This document shows, in pieces, positions 21,691 to 34,000 of a DNA stretch of 64,000 nt; positions within the stretch are counted from its first letter, which is position 1; every line of letters begins with the position of its first letter. This DNA is from Gavia stellata (Eukaryota > Chordata > Aves > Gaviiformes > Gaviidae): the NCBI RefSeq assembly GCF_030936135.1, contig NC_082620.1:5642001-5706000 (forward strand), given 5' to 3'. A program made the translations under genes and the position numbers. The notes under the pieces are model-generated. The model was not told where the DNA came from. It did not search any database and was given only the letters and a program-made list of their open reading frames with translations.

Positions 21691-24600
21691 GGCTCCCTCG
21701 GATAAAAGGGACTGGGTGTTCTGCTGGAGCAGTCACTCAAAGACCAAAGAAAAGGGCTGGTTCTTGGCTGCATTAGCTTGATCATTTTCCCTTTTACCAG
21801 AGCCCTCAGGCTGGTCACTCTGAGGATCCGCTGATCCCTGAGAATAGCTGTTAAGCCAAACCTTCCCCCACTGAGCTCTGAAGTCTGCAAAGATGCATGA
21901 GACGTGCCCCATTGTGGTATATAAGGTTGGTAGCAATAGCCGTGCTCATAGGATTGTCTTTCTGCAAGATCAGAGTTATCTGACAGAGATGGAGGAAAAT
22001 ATCCAGATCTGGGCAGAATGGGATGTTCTTTCCACTTTATGCAAAAAATTCTTTCCTGCCAGTGCTGGCTCCAAACCATGGTGGTGACCTGCAATATTAT
22101 GAGCCTGACACCTTGGCAGGTGGAATCAAGAAATGTACTGCCAGCAGATATGCCCAATGGCTTGTGTTTACCAGCGTCTTTCCTGGAAAGGATGCTCTAG
22201 ATTCCTCTTACAGGGCTGCGTCCTTTCCTCCCTCCCCTCTGGACATCACTGGACTCACACTAAATGCTGCCTATGACTATCTAGGCAGGGAGGGAAGGAG
22301 GAAAATTCACTACAAGCCAAACTCCAGTACAGCCATAACACTCCAGTGATCAGAGCAATGCCAGTGTGGGCTGCAACCTCTCTCTTCCCCCCTCCAGAGC
22401 TGCAGCAAGACCAAGACACAAACAACAGGGGACAGAGTCTCAGTGCTATCGTTTTCCAGCCTCTTAGGCCAGATCCTTTAGCACATATAAGGTCAGCAGC
22501 AAATCCAGATGTTTTTACCTGAGGCTCCAAATTCTTAACCTTTGTTCCCTAAAGAGGCTGCAAACCAAACATATTAACAAAATCTTTATTTTCGTTCTTT
22601 CACTGGTGCAAACAAAACAATCCAGGAGCTCTTTGTACTTGAATATCTATGTATTACATTGTACTTTTTTTTTTTTTTTAGAAGGTATCCAACAAAGTTT
22701 ACATGCAAGGTTTGAGTGGATTATATGTATTTAACGTGTAAATGTGGCTGAGTTGAAGATCTATTTAATTTTCTAGCTGTGGATGACGTTCAGTACTGTA
22801 GAATGGGCAGCTGTCTGCACATTTGTGTGTGTGTTGGTTTGGGTCTTCTAGCTGTTATTGTTTTGTTTCAGGTTTGCTCTCATTTTGGGAAGATTTGTAT
22901 CTAATAACCCCAAAAGGATCTATTTATTCAGAACAAAATCCCACTAGGGAACATCAAAAGCACATAGTATGCTGGGAGGCAGCCATGCTCATGGGCTCCG
23001 ATGAACACGTTGACTTTGAAGCTGGTCACCATGATCTTTTTAATTGGGTTTCAACAGTGATATCTGCAATGTATCAAAAGGGAAAAGCCCCTCCCTATTG
23101 CTGTAAAAGTTCCCTGGTGGATTTCTGTGAGACTGGACAATTGCAATACACATTCTTCTGGAATACTTTTCTCCTCTCTTTCTTTGCCATCATCTGATTT
23201 AATGGAGGTGAATTTTTGTCTGTCGCTGCTGTCCTTTCCAAAGCCCTTCCTCCCTTGAGGACTTTGGGGCCCTGGGTCCAGGAGGATTTCCAGAGTGGTG
23301 ACTGTCTCTAGTTCAGGTCAGGCACTTGTAAACACCTAATCCTAGAGCAAAGTCTCCCCAGCGTTTGTCAGGCAACGAGACCTGGCTAGAGGTTTAGTGC
23401 CAAAGCTAATCGGACTTTGCTTCAGCCCTGCGTTCTGGGGGTGTTGGAAGGGTGCTCCGTAAAAATCAGTCGGTGACTCCAAATGGCTCCGTGCACTTGT
23501 GCAGGTGGGGATGCCCATGCCGTGACTTGGGGTGGTCTGTGCTGTCTGCTCTCCAGCCTGGGGGAAACCTGGGTGACCTGAGTGGGACGCGCTGGCCAGC
23601 GCCAGCACTAGGGTCAGATACGGAGCTGAGCCCTCCGTGGGCTGCCAGATGGTGCAGGGTTTGGCTCTGGTTTTGTCAGTCTGACCTCACTTCTCGGCAG
23701 CCGCTTTTTAACAAAGCCAGTTGGGAAGGGGAGCTGGCCACGGCAGGGGCTTGCTTGGCAAGGAAGTATCGTCCTGGTGAGCGGGCTGAGGACTGCATCC
23801 AGATGCCTGTAGGCCACTTCTGTCCCTGCATCTGCTCTGGGCAGAAAACCAGGTGCTGCTGGCTGCCTCTGCAGAGTTATCCTGCAGAGACCAGCGAGGA
23901 ACTGGATATGACCCTCAGTTTAAAGTTCAGGCATGTCTTAGTGCTGGGAGCAGCAGGGCAGGCAGAGGGCTTGCCCTCCCAAGCACACCGCTCTCTGCAA
24001 GACATCAACCCACAGCAGTGGCTGCTGGACGGCACCAGCGCTCGAGAAGAGGGCAGGTGGTTGTGCTGCAGCCGGAGGTGCTCAAGGAACCGAATAACCA
24101 GGCAAGAGGTAGGTGTGTTGGCCGCAGAAGCCCGGTGTATCCGTTCCCCGGTGAGCAGCTCTCCCAAGCTGCGACGTGCGATCACGTTGACCGGTGACAG
24201 TGACACGCGCGTGCACAGGGCTACCAGTAGCAAGGTGTGAGATCCTGGTTTCAAAACGCTGCAGAGACATGACACAGCTTCTAAAGCAATTTTAGTCCTG
24301 TTCCCAGAGTGGCAACTTTCCTCCCCAGCTACATCTGGGCTAAATTTGTCACTCTTTCAAACGCTGCCCTTTCAACATGCAGGCTGCTCATTTCTCACAC
24401 TTCCAGCACGCCTTTGTGCGCAGCTGCCGTGGTCTGTTTGGCTCTTATTTCAGGTCCTGAACTCCATCTCTGCGTTCGTGCGTCTGTGCCTGAGTTATTG
24501 CCTTGTTCCTGCCATACTTCTGGGGCAGAGTGGAGCTACTTCCAGCTGCTGTCCGGTGCAGAACATAGCGTTTCGGGATGAAATGCGAGTGTGCCCTTAG

Positions 24601-27600
24601 CAAAAGGGTACCGTCAGGGGCTTGCACCAAGAGAGAGCGGGGTTGTGGGCGGACACGGGACCTGAGTATCCCAACCCTAAATGCTGCTGTCCAGTTGACC
24701 GCTAAGGCCTGCTCCCTGCTGTTTCTTCACTGCTGCCCTGGAGCAATTAAGGATTGTGATAACAAACTGCCACTGAAATGGTTACACAGCCCCTGCCATA
24801 CAAGCAGCTAAGAGAGTTTTACTTACACCCTTTCCCAGACGTGTTTAGCTCCCCTAGAAGAAGCACTTCTTCCTGCTCTCCCTCTATCTGTCCGTACTTC
24901 AGAAGGTTGTACAGCTTTGCTAGGTTGGTATAATTAATGCAGAGTGATTTATGTGTGTGTACAAGCCTTAAAATGTTTCCAAACCAGCCCCCATAAGCAT
25001 CAGATTGGTCAAGACCCACGCCCAAGCTCCTCAGGCCTGCCTGGTTTCCCCGTTGAGTCATTGGTTTTGTTGGCCATGGGTTTTCCCTTGATGGTTTCCT
25101 ATCCAGATGCTGACCCAGGCGGCTCCGTAGCAGGTGGGAACAGGGCTGTGTTTGTGAGCCCTGTTCATGGACACCTGCCTTGTCACCGTGAAAACCCACA
25201 CTTTCTTGCTTTTCCTCCAACAAATTTCTCAGCAGATTCAGCATTTAAAAATAGAGGGTTTACTTAAAGTGGCACTAGGCGTCTCAGTGCAGGTTGTATT
25301 AAAATGGAAACTGTAGTACCTGTAAACACAGAAAATACCTTTCGTTTCCTGAAAAATTTACTCATCCTTCACAGCCTGGCTGCAGCAGAAATATGGTCTG
25401 AACCAGGTCGCCCACAAACTGCAGGTCCAGTGCTCTGGAGCTGCCAGCAAGCCTGCACACATCCCGCCGCTCAGCTTGGTCACAGAATAGCTGCGTCTTT
25501 ATTCACAGAGGCAGATGAAAGGCATGAGATGATACTAGCTGCCAACAATTCACTCTCTGACAAATGATCTCTCCACCCCCCGACTCCCTCCAAGTGCTAA
25601 AAGTCTTGAATCAATCTTCTGAAACCATAGCTGGAAAACCAGAGCAGCTATTGAAACACCACGGGCTGCAGCATTTGTCTCCGCTTTCTGATTTCCAAGC
25701 CACAATTTCAAACTTCTTTTGCTCCAAGAACAAACAGCAGAGAGGTGTTTTTAAAAAAGAAAGTGGAGCCTGTGACCTGCTCGTTTGGCTTCAGGAGTTT
25801 GGAGAAAAAGCCCCCGTAACTGAAGGCACGGTGTAGCTGCAGCAGAGCAGCCCACCTGGCCAGCTCCCGCTCCTTCGCTGTGCGTGGACTTGCCGGTCTT
25901 TTTAGTGTATTAAGGAAGATGCTTGAGGTTTGGGAATTCCTTGGTGAGCATTTTGTACGAACGTGTCTCTTCCCGTTGGCTGCCCGTCAGCGGCTGCCTG
26001 AAACCACGGCTGAGGTCGGGGAAGGACCTGCTGGGCAAACCTGCTCCCTGTTCCTGCTCGGAGAACCCAGCGCCTCCCTTGCAGAGCCCTTAGTCCCCTG
26101 AGGAGCTGAGGATGTGCAGGATTTGCTCTAGTCTGTGATGAGCAACTCCCTCACTGCCCTGTGGGTGGGGGAATCCACCAAAATATGTCATGCTCTCACG
26201 GCCAGTCAACCGACCGAAGCAACTGGCATTTCTGTCAGTCCTAGATAAGAGGGAGGTCACTGCTCCCTCCGCTCTGCCCGCTGCCTCCCCGCGCTGGCAC
26301 TCCCGCGGCTGGCACAGCACCGCGAGCCCTCACAAATCTCTCTGAAGCGCAGGGAGAAGACAGTCACGACTCAGAAATGGCCTCGCAGAAATACGCACGG
26401 GAAGCTTTGCTCTGGTTTTATTACGGAGAGAGGAAGCAAAAAAATAAGAGCGAAGGAGCTGCTCTGGCAAAACTGATTGCTGCAGAAGAGGGGGGAGAGA
26501 GACGGCCGGGACCCCGGCAGCCGGGTGGCACACGGCGTATCAAGGCCAGATGAAATACGGAGGCAGCTCTTGAGGGTGCACCTGCCTGACTTTTTCATCT
26601 GCTTGGCAAGACAAGGTGTCAGATGTGGGAGCTACGTGCAAGCCAAGGAAGTGGGGTGGGATGGCACAGCTCCCACCTCCAGGACTGACACTCTCTTTGG
26701 TGAAGGGAAAACAGGCTCACGGCAGCGAGGATGCACTGAAAAGGTCATTTCTATCATGGTGGCTGCTGCTATTGCAAAAGACAGTGAGTTCCTGGCTCGT
26801 CCCTCTGGGGTGAGATACAGGCAAGATGACCTGGCCGTGGAGGGAGAGGAGAGAGCTTAAAAGGTCGGAGAACAAACCAAGCATTAAAATTGCAGGCAAG
26901 TCCAGGCTGGTTTCCTTGAAGGACACTAGAGACACTGCTGCTTGACTGAGCACAGTAGACACTCCCAGAGCTGATCTCCTGGTACCAACAAGATCTTTCA
27001 ATATTTCCTTTTGCTTCTGCAGTGGACTGCAAGCATCTATCTTCTGAAATATTTATCTCATCCACTTCTTCCAGTGGAGATCAAAAGGAGTGTGAAATGC
27101 ACCTATAACCTGACGGCTCATCTGGCACCTTCAGTAACTTTTAGCAGGAGGAGGTGCCAAATCCCATTTATGTCTCCAAGCCCAAGCTCTATAGGATCAG
27201 ACACCAGTTACCACGGATAGGCAAAGGGCACTGGCTGGTGGAGGTGACAGGCACCCCATGTTACCTACAGCATCACATGAGTACTGAACTCTCATGGGAA
27301 GAAACTTAGCAGGAGTTTTTGAACACTAGGCTAGAGGCATTGAGAGAGTGAGAGATACCCCGTGTCCCTCGGAGTGGGAAAATGGGTGCTCAGTGCCACC
27401 ATGCCTTTCCCAGCTCGCGTGGGTCAAGGACAGCCAGGAGGCAGCTTTTCCCACCCCGAGTGCCGTGGTTCAGCTGCGCATGGCTCACCTTTGGACCGGG
27501 GCACTGCGAGTGCAGAGCATTACCTACCGGTCCCACTTCTTGCAATATCTAGGCCTGATTCATTTCTGGATCGTATCTGGTATTGCTACTTGCACCCAAA

Positions 27601-29339
27601 ACACTCCTAAACTAGTTGTCTGCCCAGCAGCTTTCCTGCAGCCTCCCGTCAGCGCCACGCCTGCCCTGTGATGTTCAGGAAAACTGATGGTAGTCTCCGA
27701 CTGTAGCCTGACTGTCCACAAGCAGCTGAACAAGTCAGCTTCCTGCAAAAACCATGCACAGAGCCTTCAAGCAACAGTGGCAGGAGGGGATGCACAAGTC
27801 TCTTCCCAGCAGTGATTTAGCAGCTATCAGTTCACTGTGAAGTTCTCCAGCCCAGCCTCAACTGAATGAGCTTCCTCATTCCTCTCAAGGTGCCCAAGCA
27901 GTGAGCTAAACCTGCAGCACCCCCACTGCAGCAAACATCTGCAGCTTTGGCTTGTGGGGAGCGGCGGAGAACAAAACCACTTCCCCAGGGAAGATGACGT
28001 CCCCAAAGCAAGGGCATTGCTTAGAAAGGATCCGGCTGACATGGGTAGACACAGACTCCCCACATCCCAGCACAGAGCCCTGCCCCATCCAAATCTCCCT
28101 GGAGGGGCTAATGTCATCAAAAGTGTCTTTGACATTACGGTTTCTGGCTAGAAACCCTCCCAGTCCTAGTGAGACCCCTGAAACACCGAGATAAACCAAA
28201 ACAGCTCTCCCAACCATTTTGCCCAGTATTAAATTCAGTGACTTTTAGCACAATCATTCATTAACTGCCAGCACTGCACCTGGGAGTACTGTACATGGCT
28301 GGGAGGGAAATTAACTGTTTCTGCACCTGCAAAGTGAAGGGAAAACATTATTTCCTCCAGATTTGTGTGACAAGGCTAGAAAATACAAAATCTGAAAAAT
28401 TCAAACCAAGCAAGAAGTCAGCAGTGACCATTCAGGATTTAGCCATGTCCCTTACCCTGGGGACTTCACTCTGCATGAGGAACTACGCAGGAAGAGCTGG
28501 AGCCCTCTGAGACAGGAGCTGGTGGTCCCAGAGACCCCTTCCTTTCAGCAAACCTGTCTGCTGCCCTCCTCTGACCTTTTTCTGCTTTGCTCAGCTCCGC
28601 TCAGTCTCCCAGGAAAACCCTCATAATGAAATTGCCTGATTCCTCCAGCTGTTCCCCCATTACCCACCCGCCATGCCAAGGCTGCTGTATTTCCACCTGC
28701 CACTGAGAGCGCGGAGGGCGCTTAATGGATTATGGCTGGATAAACAGGAAAGCTGAGCATATGCGAACACTTCAGCCTCCCCTGTGCCTGCCATGCTCCT
28801 GCTCGTTGGAGGGAGCGAGGTCTGCTGGGCAAAATCTTTCAGTGCCTGAGGCTGCAGTGCCAGGCGTTCCTGGATGCAGCTCAGACTGGAGAGCCTGGCT
28901 GCATCGAGGGCGACTGGGAAGGGCAGAGGCGATGAAGATCGATGGACCGAATCTGGGACCTGCTGCTGTGCATTGACTTGTGCTCACTGATCTGTTCACG
29001 GGGCCCCGGGAGGAGCTGGCTGGAGGGCTGGCAACAGCGGGACTCTGCTCGAGTCCTGAGTGCTTCTGAGACAGGAGAGAGGACAGGGCTCTCTGGATCA
29101 GGCTGTAAGCAACGTGCGACAGCCAAGATGTGTCTCAGAGGGGAGGCGTGGGGACTGAGCCAAAGAAGAGGAGAAGCAGCCCATCTCCCTGCATACTCTG
29201 TCCTCCAGGGCTCCTCAACCAGCACATCAACTCCTACATTTTTTGTATCAACAGACACATAATGGATTGATTTCTCATTCTTTAAAACTCAGTACTCATT
29301 CAACAGTTTCACACACAAACAATGTAGACACAGGAATGT
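21691..29339. other. Intergenic region between convergent PLEKHN1 and PERM1
   Basis: No exon with family resemblance was found on either strand. The longest open frame (23452-24240, 262 codons) has no recognisable domain. A MEF2-type word TTAAAAATAG occurs at about 25243-25252. Confidence 0.6.
22665..22679. repeat. Poly(T) tract
   Basis: A run of 15 T in an AT-rich stretch downstream of PLEKHN1. Confidence 0.9.
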
Positions 29340-31006
29340 AGACAAAAGTATTAAATGAGATAGATCTTTATTAGAAGCTTCCAGCATATTTTATCTGTTC
29401 TCCTCCTCCACAAAACTCCTTTTACTGGATATACAGCTACTATAGTCCATATAGAGCCTGTACATCTCTCTCTCGCTATTTACTGCTACATATCTCACCG
29501 TACAATTGTACAGTGTGCTCTCTTATCAGCAATAATACATGGTCTTCAGTACAACCCTACACACATTAAAATTGCATGGCACTCTGCATTACAAGGAAAG
29601 AGCTAAACCCCTCTGGTTTCATAAGACAAACAGTGCCACAGACTGTTCCTATAAAGCTCATAGGCAGATCCGCACAGGTATTCTGGGCAGATTTCCCCCA
29701 GTACCTTTGTGGATCTGGTCCCTAAGTGCTTAACAAATCTCACATTCGTGCTGTTATCAGACTTGGGAGTGAAGAAAAACCCTCATGAATAATGCCCTTG
29801 AGTGATCAGGAAGGCACCAGAGACAGGGAAGAAACCGAACCACTTCCTTTTCATTTCCCCCCCCCCCTTCTGTTCTGGGTCCCCTCCAGCCCTCTCCAGC
29901 CCCACAAGGTCACACACTCAGCCACGGCACCTCCTCACCCGCCATCTCCTCCCAGCCAACTTTATGTCCCTAGGATGGGAGACAGCGGAGGGACCAAGTG
30001 ATATATCTAGACCAGTCATCTGGTGATTGTCACAGCCAAACGTGTATACGTGCCTTTTCCTCCTCTCCAACATGCTCCTGTCCTCATCAGGGCTCTTCCC
30101 TGAGCTCAGCCCCTTTCCCTGCTGCCCCTGCAGCCCCTTTCCGTCCCGCGCAGCCTCCTGCAGGGCCCTTCCCGGCTGCCTCTTCCTCTGGCTCTGGCTG
30201 CGTGACACCTGCCTGTCCTCTGCTTACGGGTGATGTGTCCTTGCAGTGGGTGCTCCTCACCCGCAGGGACAGACACAGCATCCACAGCTATGGCTCAGCA
30301 GGGCTGAGGCGGCCACATGCAACAGAAACCCTATCTCAGCCTCCTGAACTGTTAGACCGAGCTCTGACTTCTTGGAGTGAAATCCAAGAGGATGAGTCCT
30401 CCTGCAGTGAGCCAAACCGGTCATGGGAGACCTGGGCCTTGCCAAGCAAGTGGCCCCTCCATCCCCCTTTAGCTGCTGCCCAGCTAGCCGTGCACAGCCA
30501 GCACATGCTTAGCACCATGTTTGGACAGAGGCAGCTCTTCCCCAAAGTGCTCTCCTCTCTTCCTTCACAGATACCCCAACCCTTTCATAGGAACGAAGCA
30601 CTTTCCTGGTTTCTTTTGCTCTCTCCTCCCTCCACTACCTCAGTGCCTTCCTTTGCCCCCAGGTGACTTCAGGAAGGAGGACGGACAAGCAGCGCCCTGG
30701 AACAGATGCTGTGACTACTCCTAGGAGATAGCACAAGTATGCAAGAAGTGTGCAAAGAAAGAACAGAGCCAGCCCACGCCAGGCTCCTCTTCTGTCCAGT
30801 ACAGGTAAAAACTGCCTACCGTATTGTAAATGACTGTCAGTGGAAGGATCCTGCTTCCTGTGACATCCTGTCCTGTTTAGGGATGGGTCCAGAGAAGTCT
30901 TGGTGCTGGGATCCAGGCTTCTCACACTGCCCAAGAACAAAGTCCCTGGCCTCTGCCTCCACCATCCTCGCCTGTCCTCAGGAAGCACCTCTGGTGTGCG
31001 CTGAGC
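29340..31006 (-). terminator. PERM1 probable 3'UTR and poly(A) signal
   Basis: TTTATT at 29367-29372 reads AATAAA on the minus strand, about 1.6 kb past the PERM1 stop. The AT-rich segment 29270-29560 looks like a 3'UTR end. Another minus-strand AATAAA at about 22585 is much farther away and less likely. Confidence 0.5.
29857..29867. repeat. Poly(C) tract
   Basis: A run of 11 C in pyrimidine-rich sequence beyond the PERM1 3' end. Confidence 0.9.
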
Positions 31007-31086
31007 CTAGGTCCGGGGGTGTCCTTCTCTGACCTGCCTTCGGAAGTAGCGGATGGCAGAAAGCGTGCCAAAACTTGCCAGGAACA
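31007..31086 (-). CDS. PERM1: PERM1 last coding exon
   Basis: 80 nt including TAG at 31009-31007, entering in phase 1. The minus-strand acceptor is GGGCTCTTTTCCAG. It encodes FLASFGTLSAIRYFRRQ and a short basic end, matching the conserved SAIRYFRRQV tail. Confidence 0.92.
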
Positions 31087-34000
31087 CTGGAAAAGAGCCC
31101 AACACATTTCCAGAGTGAGTCTGGGTGCTTCTTCCAAACCTGAAGATCTTTTTCCAGACTTGAACATCACAAGCTACTTGGCTCACTCTGGTCCATGGGA
31201 CCTGGGGAGGTCACTCCCCTCCCTTTCTCAGTCCCCTCCTGCCTTTGCTCTTCATCCCCACCACACTGTGCTTGTTCCCAGTGCATCCAGTCCTGAGCTG
31301 CCCACAGCCTGGCTGACCACATCTAGTCCTATAGTTTGGGCACGCGGATCACACCACCATTTCACAAAAAACATCTGGTTTTTAACGGAAGCACAACATA
31401 GACTTCATGCGTGTGGTAGAGATGGATGGTGGTTAGATGTACGGGTTCATGTAGAGATCTAATGGGTCTAATCTTGGATGAGAAGGCCACAGTAGGAAAT
31501 CTCACCAGAGCTTCAGGACAGTCCGTTCATTTTCTACTCCTGTTTCGACCAGGAAGATGCCAAGAAAAATATCATTTTGTGGGTTATCTGTGGATACTCT
31601 GATCCCAGCCAAAAGCAGAAAATACCCAAAACCCAGAATCAGAGAATGCAGAAGTACAAAAAATAACTAATGGAGATTATACACAGACTCAAGCTTTTTT
31701 CCGTACTTTCAACTAATGTTTTTAGCTTGGCTTGTAAGAGAGGTCACATTCCCCTGATCTGTGCCCAAGCAAAACTGGGAACCCAAGCCATGCCTTTGGA
31801 CTTCCCAGTTTAAATTCAGACTTGATTTTGATTTACATGTTAGAGCCTGAGACATAAACAAGGAAATTCAACTTGTTAGAACCTAAAATGCCAAAAGAGA
31901 ATTGCTAGTCCAGGATGTCAAACTGTCTCTCGCCTCCCCTCCTCGCCGGGGTGCTTACTGCACGCTGGGTTATGCAATCCGGAGGGCACGAGGCCCATAT
32001 CCTGCTTTTCGCACCCTCTCTGAGGCCACATCTACCATCTAATACGAAGAAGGCAAGGAGGAGCAGGCCAAAAGCTCCTTGTGATGATTGCACTGAGCAA
32101 CTTTAGCTAATGAGCTATTCTCAGCCCGGGGTGTCAGCTTCCTGTGTGACCTTAGTGGGGAACATTCCACCCCCGGACAAGCAGCAGGAAGCCCTGGCCC
32201 CGGCGTCTCACCCCGCGGCGGGGGCTCGCCGGTGCCCACGGGCCGGACGCCGTGCTCAGCTGCTGCAGCCAGGGCAGAGCTGCTGCACTCGCTGTCCCGC
32301 GCCCGGCTCATCCAGCGACCCGCACCCCTTGGGCCACAGCTCAGCTAATTCGTGCTGCCCGAGCTTCCTCTCTCCCCACCAGTTATTCAAATGCTGTGGC
32401 TGGAGAGGAGAGGAACTGCCAGAGCTCCCTTTATTTGCAGGACTCAGTGCACCAGGGTGATACTTCACCTAAGCTGTATTTAGAAAAGAGATTATACCTT
32501 TACAGCACATTAGAAAAATACGTGCATTTGTTCTAGCTGAGACGAAGGAGTATAAACCTGCATATTCGAGGTCCTGATTCAGATTCTAGCCAGCACGGAT
32601 CCTAAAGAAGCCTCTCTTCCCCTGACATACTGGTACCGGTCCCTGGCAGAGGCTGGATGGAGCAGGACCAAAGCTAGGAATACAGACTTGTCCTACGGCT
32701 CAGTGCAAGTCAGCAGTCACTTTGTGTGGGGAAAGGCCAATGTGAGTAGGAATCAGGACTGCCATTTCTACAGGAGAGAGGAGGTGTTAGAAAGCAACAG
32801 GACACTTTGGAAAAGCAGGAAAATGACCGCATTTTCCCACCGACTGTGCTAGGTGTGTTAGCATCCCTGCCCTTCTCCCCGCCACACCTTCCATGAGGTC
32901 CGTTCCACCCCTCTCCCTCCAGGCTGGGCACCATACATACTGGTCTTCCAGGCATCTGGAGCCTGCAGGTCGGAGGTCTTCACTGCCCAGGACGCAAAGG
33001 CACAGAAGACGAGGCACATGTCTTTGTGGGTCAGCGCCAGCGGAGCCTCGGGCCTCCCTGTGAGAAGAAGAGCACGAGGCTTGGTGTTTTAGGACAGCTC
33101 CTCTGCCACAGCAGTCTCCAGTCCCTCTGGGGCAGTGAATCCCTTGCCTTCCCAGAGAAATACATCTTTGTCACCCATTTTCCCTCCCAGAAGACCTTTT
33201 TTCACCATTGGTCAAGTCAAGCATGTCTATTTAGGACTCAGGTACGTTTCCTAAGGAGAGAGGCACATTTTTCACCCGTCCCAGTTTTACACTTCATTAA
33301 GAGCCCGGGGCAAATATTCATTAATGCTACCTGTGGGCCTGGGAGGCACAGCCAGCGGACGGGCCGCCTCCAGGACCTCTGACTGCCTCACCACCTCCCT
33401 GCATTTCTTCCCAGCACACCCCTGTGTGCTGGCTGAAAGCAGGGAGTAGATTTAGGAGAGAGCAATTCCTGGGCTGGCTGCCGATGCACTGGGGCTGCAG
33501 GCAGATCCCTCTGGGCAGGGTCCCCTTCCTGCAAAACAATGCCCTGAGACGCACGCAGCTCGAGGACAACACATATCCCCCCAAGAAGCACCAGTCCTCA
33601 GCATCTCTCTGTGGATCCCACCTCACTCCCGCCGCCTGCTAGGTCTGGGAAGGGAGACAGCCCTGAGTGCTCTGCATTTCTTTCTCTCCTGGAGTTCCAG
33701 TCTAGCACAACTTGAAGGTGTGTTGCAAGAGTAGGCTATTTTTGCTCCTATGTTTATTTGACCAGGCTTTTAATTAAAGCTGGCTTATTAATTAGCTACA
33801 ACCATGGCAAAGGGGTTTTCCCTCTGTGCAAACAGACTGGAAGCTCTATTTTGAGGCACCCTTTGGGATGACTCATGCATTGTTTGGTTTTAATATTAAC
33901 TGTGAGGCACTGTGGCTGTAAGCATCATATAAGCTTTAAGATAAATACGCTGGCTGTCCTAGTGGGTCAGACTTGCTCTCCCTTTATTCCTGTTTCTCTT

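Noticed and set aside
23452..24240. 262-codon plus-strand open frame between PLEKHN1 and PERM1
   Set aside because: No domain or family resemblance and uneven composition. It reads like a chance frame in GC-rich intergenic DNA.
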